Source: JAAFHS01 sp031396505 (lineage in GTDB: Bacteria > Pseudomonadota > Alphaproteobacteria > Rhodobacterales > Rhodobacteraceae). Taken from it: a stretch of DNA of 7,480 nt. Location of the stretch: assembly GCA_031396505.1 (NCBI GenBank), contig JANNKX010000059.1, positions 1 to 7,480 of the forward strand, given 5' to 3'. The notes under the pieces were generated by a model. The model had not been told where the DNA came from, searched no databases, and was given only the letters and a program-made list of their open reading frames with translations. Made by a program: the position numbers and the translations under genes. Shown here one piece after another: positions 6,423 to 7,480 of this stretch (position 1 is its first letter; each line of letters begins with the position of its first letter).

Positions 6423-6446
6423 GAAAATTGACAGCCGTCAATTTTC
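6423..6446. promoter_or_regulatory. 24-nt perfect palindrome containing a Crp/Fnr-type box
   Basis: GAAAATTGAC (6423-6432) and GTCAATTTTC (6437-6446) are exact reverse complements around AGCC. The centre reads TTGAC-N4-GTCAA, which fits the TTG-N8-CAA pattern of Crp/Fnr-family regulators (FnrL, FixK, Dnr/NnrR), whose best-known box is TTGAT-N4-ATCAA. Its centre is about 188 nt before the lipoprotein ATG. A class II arrangement would put the transcription start near 6476, with TAACCT (6462-6467) as a weak -10. A stem-loop role is possible, but no T-run follows on the plus strand. Confidence 0.5.
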
Positions 6447-6504
6447 GCCCGGTTCCGCGATAACCTTCGCTTTCCCACAACACCCGGTGGCAGGCTGATC
6501 TGTC

Positions 6505-6548
6505 ATGCGGTGCGAATCGCAAATGGCAGACAAAGGCCAATGCCGCAT
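6505..6548 (+). promoter_or_regulatory. Possible structured leader element
   Basis: ATGCGG (6505-6510) and CCGCAT (6543-6548) are reverse complements and could close a stem around the palindrome TGCGAATCGCA (6511-6521) and a small TGGC/GCCA hairpin, giving a three-way-junction shape. The individual stems are short, so chance is possible. The element lies 75 nt before the lipoprotein start. The GAATC core here is again a GANTC site. Confidence 0.25.
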
Positions 6549-6622
6549 CATCATCGCGGCGCAGCATTGCAAGGCTTGCGGGGGCAGGGTATCGCTGTTG
6601 GCAGACCCAACCGGATTGCACC

Positions 6623-7381
6623 ATGACCCGTATTCTTGCTTTGCTGATGTCGCTCTGTCTGCTTGCGGCCTGCGCCGGGAAAAATGATCTGACCGAACCG
6701 CCCGTGCCGTTGGGTGATTTCGTGCTGGGGCTGAACGTGGTCATCGCCGATGAGGCAGGCAAGGTGCCGATCTCGCGCAATGCCACGCCCGAGGAATGGG
6801 AGGCTGCGATGAAAAAGGCGGTCGAAGACCGTTTTGGCCGCTATCAGGGCAGCCGCATCTATAACATCGGCATCAAGATTGATGGCTTCGCGCTGGCCCC
6901 GCCCGGTATCCCGGTGGTGGCAGCACCCAAATCCGTGCTGGCGATCACCGCAAACTTCTTTGACGACGCAACCCAGACGCGCATGCATTCCGAGGGCAAG
7001 CAGATCATCGTCTTCGAAAGCTTTTCTGCCGATACCGTGATCGGCACGGGCATTACCCGCAGCAAGGCCGAACAGATGGCCGCCCTGTCCTATAACGCGG
7101 TCAAGGCGGTGGAGCGTTGGCTTTTGCAGAACCCCGAATGGTTCGATCTTGACCCGGCTGTCGCTGCCGCCGCCCTTGCCGCAACCGATGCGCCACCGCT
7201 GGCGACCCTGCCTCCAGGTTCCGCCGCAACCCCCACCCCTGTTGCGGCCCCGGCGCCCGTTCCCGCGGCGCCCGCCGCCGTGCGCCCGCGCCCGCCTGCC
7301 GCTGTGGCCCCCGCGCCGCCCGCAGCGACCGTCCCGCGCCCGGTCTTGCCGCCCGATCTGCTGTCGCCGCCCGCCAACTGA
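6623..7381 (+). CDS. Lipoprotein with a Pro/Ala-rich tail, function unknown
   Basis: The product has 252 residues. MTRILALLMSLCLLAAC is a lipoprotein signal peptide with lipobox L14-A-A-C17; Ala at +2 suggests transport to the outer membrane rather than retention in the inner one. Residues about 22-176 form a folded domain with PPVPLGDFVLGLNVV (25-39), the VEDRFGRYQG region (67-76), APPGIPVVAAPKSVL (92-106), SKAEQMA (147-153) and ERWLLQNPEWF (164-174). It resembles an uncharacterised lipoprotein type I associate with Rhodobacteraceae, from memory only. Residues about 179-252 are a low-complexity Ala/Pro tail with a few Arg (RPRPP), possibly unstructured and spanning the cell wall. ATG 6623 is set by the signal peptide; the Shine-Dalgarno is weak (GGAT about 9 nt upstream). 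The gene stands alone between a likely terminator and the next region. Confidence 0.85.
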   Translation: MTRILALLMSLCLLAACAGKNDLTEPPVPLGDFVLGLNVVIADEAGKVPISRNATPEEWEAAMKKAVEDRFGRYQGSRIYNIGIKIDGFALAPPGIPVVAAPKSVLAITANFFDDATQTRMHSEGKQIIVFESFSADTVIGTGITRSKAEQMAALSYNAVKAVERWLLQNPEWFDLDPAVAAAALAATDAPPLATLPPGSAATPTPVAAPAPVPAAPAAVRPRPPAAVAPAPPAATVPRPVLPPDLLSPPAN

Positions 7382-7392
7382 CGGCTTGATTT

Positions 7393-7437
7393 CCGCCGCC
7401 CGGCGTTCTAAGCCGCCGCCCGGCGTTCTAAGCCGCC
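7393..7437. repeat. 20-bp tandem direct repeat (2.2 copies)
   Basis: CCGCCGCCCGGCGTTCTAAG occurs exactly at 7393-7412 and 7413-7432, followed by the first five bases of a third copy. It begins 11 nt after the lipoprotein stop. CGGC and GCCG flank each GTTCTAA, so each unit could form a small 4-bp hairpin. The function is unknown; it may be a slippage product. Confidence 0.85.
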
Positions 7438-7438
7438 C

Positions 7439-7467
7439 CCCGTGATGAACCACGGGCCGCATGGCCC
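7439..7467. other. Two overlapping small hairpins
   Basis: CCCGTG (7439-7444) pairs with CACGGG (7451-7456), and GGGCC (7454-7458) pairs with GGCCC (7463-7467). They share GGG 7454-7456, so only one can form at full length. No T-run follows. They may help end the lipoprotein transcript, or lie over the start of a following gene. Confidence 0.35.
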
Positions 7468-7480
7468 AACAGACAGGGGC
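7445..7480 (+). CDS. Possible start of the next gene (cut by the window edge)
   Basis: Two ATG codons head open frames to the edge: 7445 (MNHGPHGPTDRG) and 7461 (MAQQTG). Neither has a convincing Shine-Dalgarno sequence, and the visible part is too short to identify. The frame starting at 7461 looks the more protein-like, but this is a weak preference. Confidence 0.2.
   Translation, partial: MNHGPHGPTDRG

Larger units (their letters stand above)
6318..6622. other. 305-nt intergenic region with an AT-rich block
   Basis: No credible gene was seen on either strand. Positions about 6384-6431 are almost all A/T, in sharp contrast to the GC-rich surroundings, and lie just before a 24-nt palindrome. 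A CACGCAAT copy (6350-6357) matches one arm of the inverted repeat upstream of parC. On the plus strand TTGCAA and TATCGC, 17 nt apart just upstream of the lipoprotein gene (about 6568-6596), form a weak promoter candidate. The AT block could be a UP element or a binding region for nucleoid proteins; this is inference. Confidence 0.5.

Noticed and set aside
6505..6687. 60-codon frame ahead of the lipoprotein gene
   Set aside because: It overlaps the lipoprotein signal peptide by about 65 nt and shows no recognisable protein features; a weak CAGG upstream is not enough.
6551..7462. 303-codon minus-strand frame over the lipoprotein gene
   Set aside because: Gly/Arg-rich antisense of the Pro/Ala tail; the lipobox and domain on the plus strand are convincing.

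Overview
The window looks like chromosomal DNA of an alphaproteobacterium, most likely a Rhodobacteraceae/Roseobacter-group species. This rests on GC-rich codon use with frequent CTG, GAA and AAA, on the ParC quinolone-region sequence (HGDMAIYDAMARLAQDF), and on a DUF898 gene followed by an M48 peptidase gene. It was judged from the sequence alone, without a database search.

Left edge (1 to about 310): a fragment with different codon use (CTC, GAG, AAG) carries the end of one reading frame joined by an ATGA overlap to a small helical protein with two DGKLT motifs. At about 305-313 this fragment fuses tail-to-tail with a leftward short-chain dehydrogenase/reductase (SDR) gene. The SDR loses its C-terminal third just after its IEPGP motif, so both genes are broken at the same point. 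This is either a real recombination or insertion end, or an assembly chimera.

Middle-left (311-1636): the truncated SDR and a small exported SH3b-domain protein are both leftward. A 145-bp divergent control region with an 8-bp inverted repeat and a GANTC-centred palindrome separates the SH3 gene from parC.

Middle (1637-6317): a rightward gene run of parC (topoisomerase IV subunit A), a DUF898/YjgN-type polytopic membrane protein, and a membrane-anchored M48 zinc metallopeptidase. Gaps are 23 nt and 1 nt, and a 12-bp hairpin starts 3 nt after the last stop codon. DUF898 and M48 look translationally coupled and probably act together at the inner membrane; their link to parC may only be shared transcription.

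Right (6318-7480): a 305-nt non-coding stretch holds an AT-rich block, a 24-nt perfect palindrome containing a Crp/Fnr-type box (TTGAC-N4-GTCAA), and a possible structured leader. It precedes a lipoprotein gene with a Pro/Ala-rich tail. A 20-bp tandem repeat and overlapping small hairpins close the window, where another rightward gene may begin. No RNA gene, CRISPR array, transposase or complete mobile element was seen. No clearly new multi-gene system is demonstrable; the most notable items are the fusion junction, the Crp/Fnr-like palindrome and the DUF898-M48 pair.
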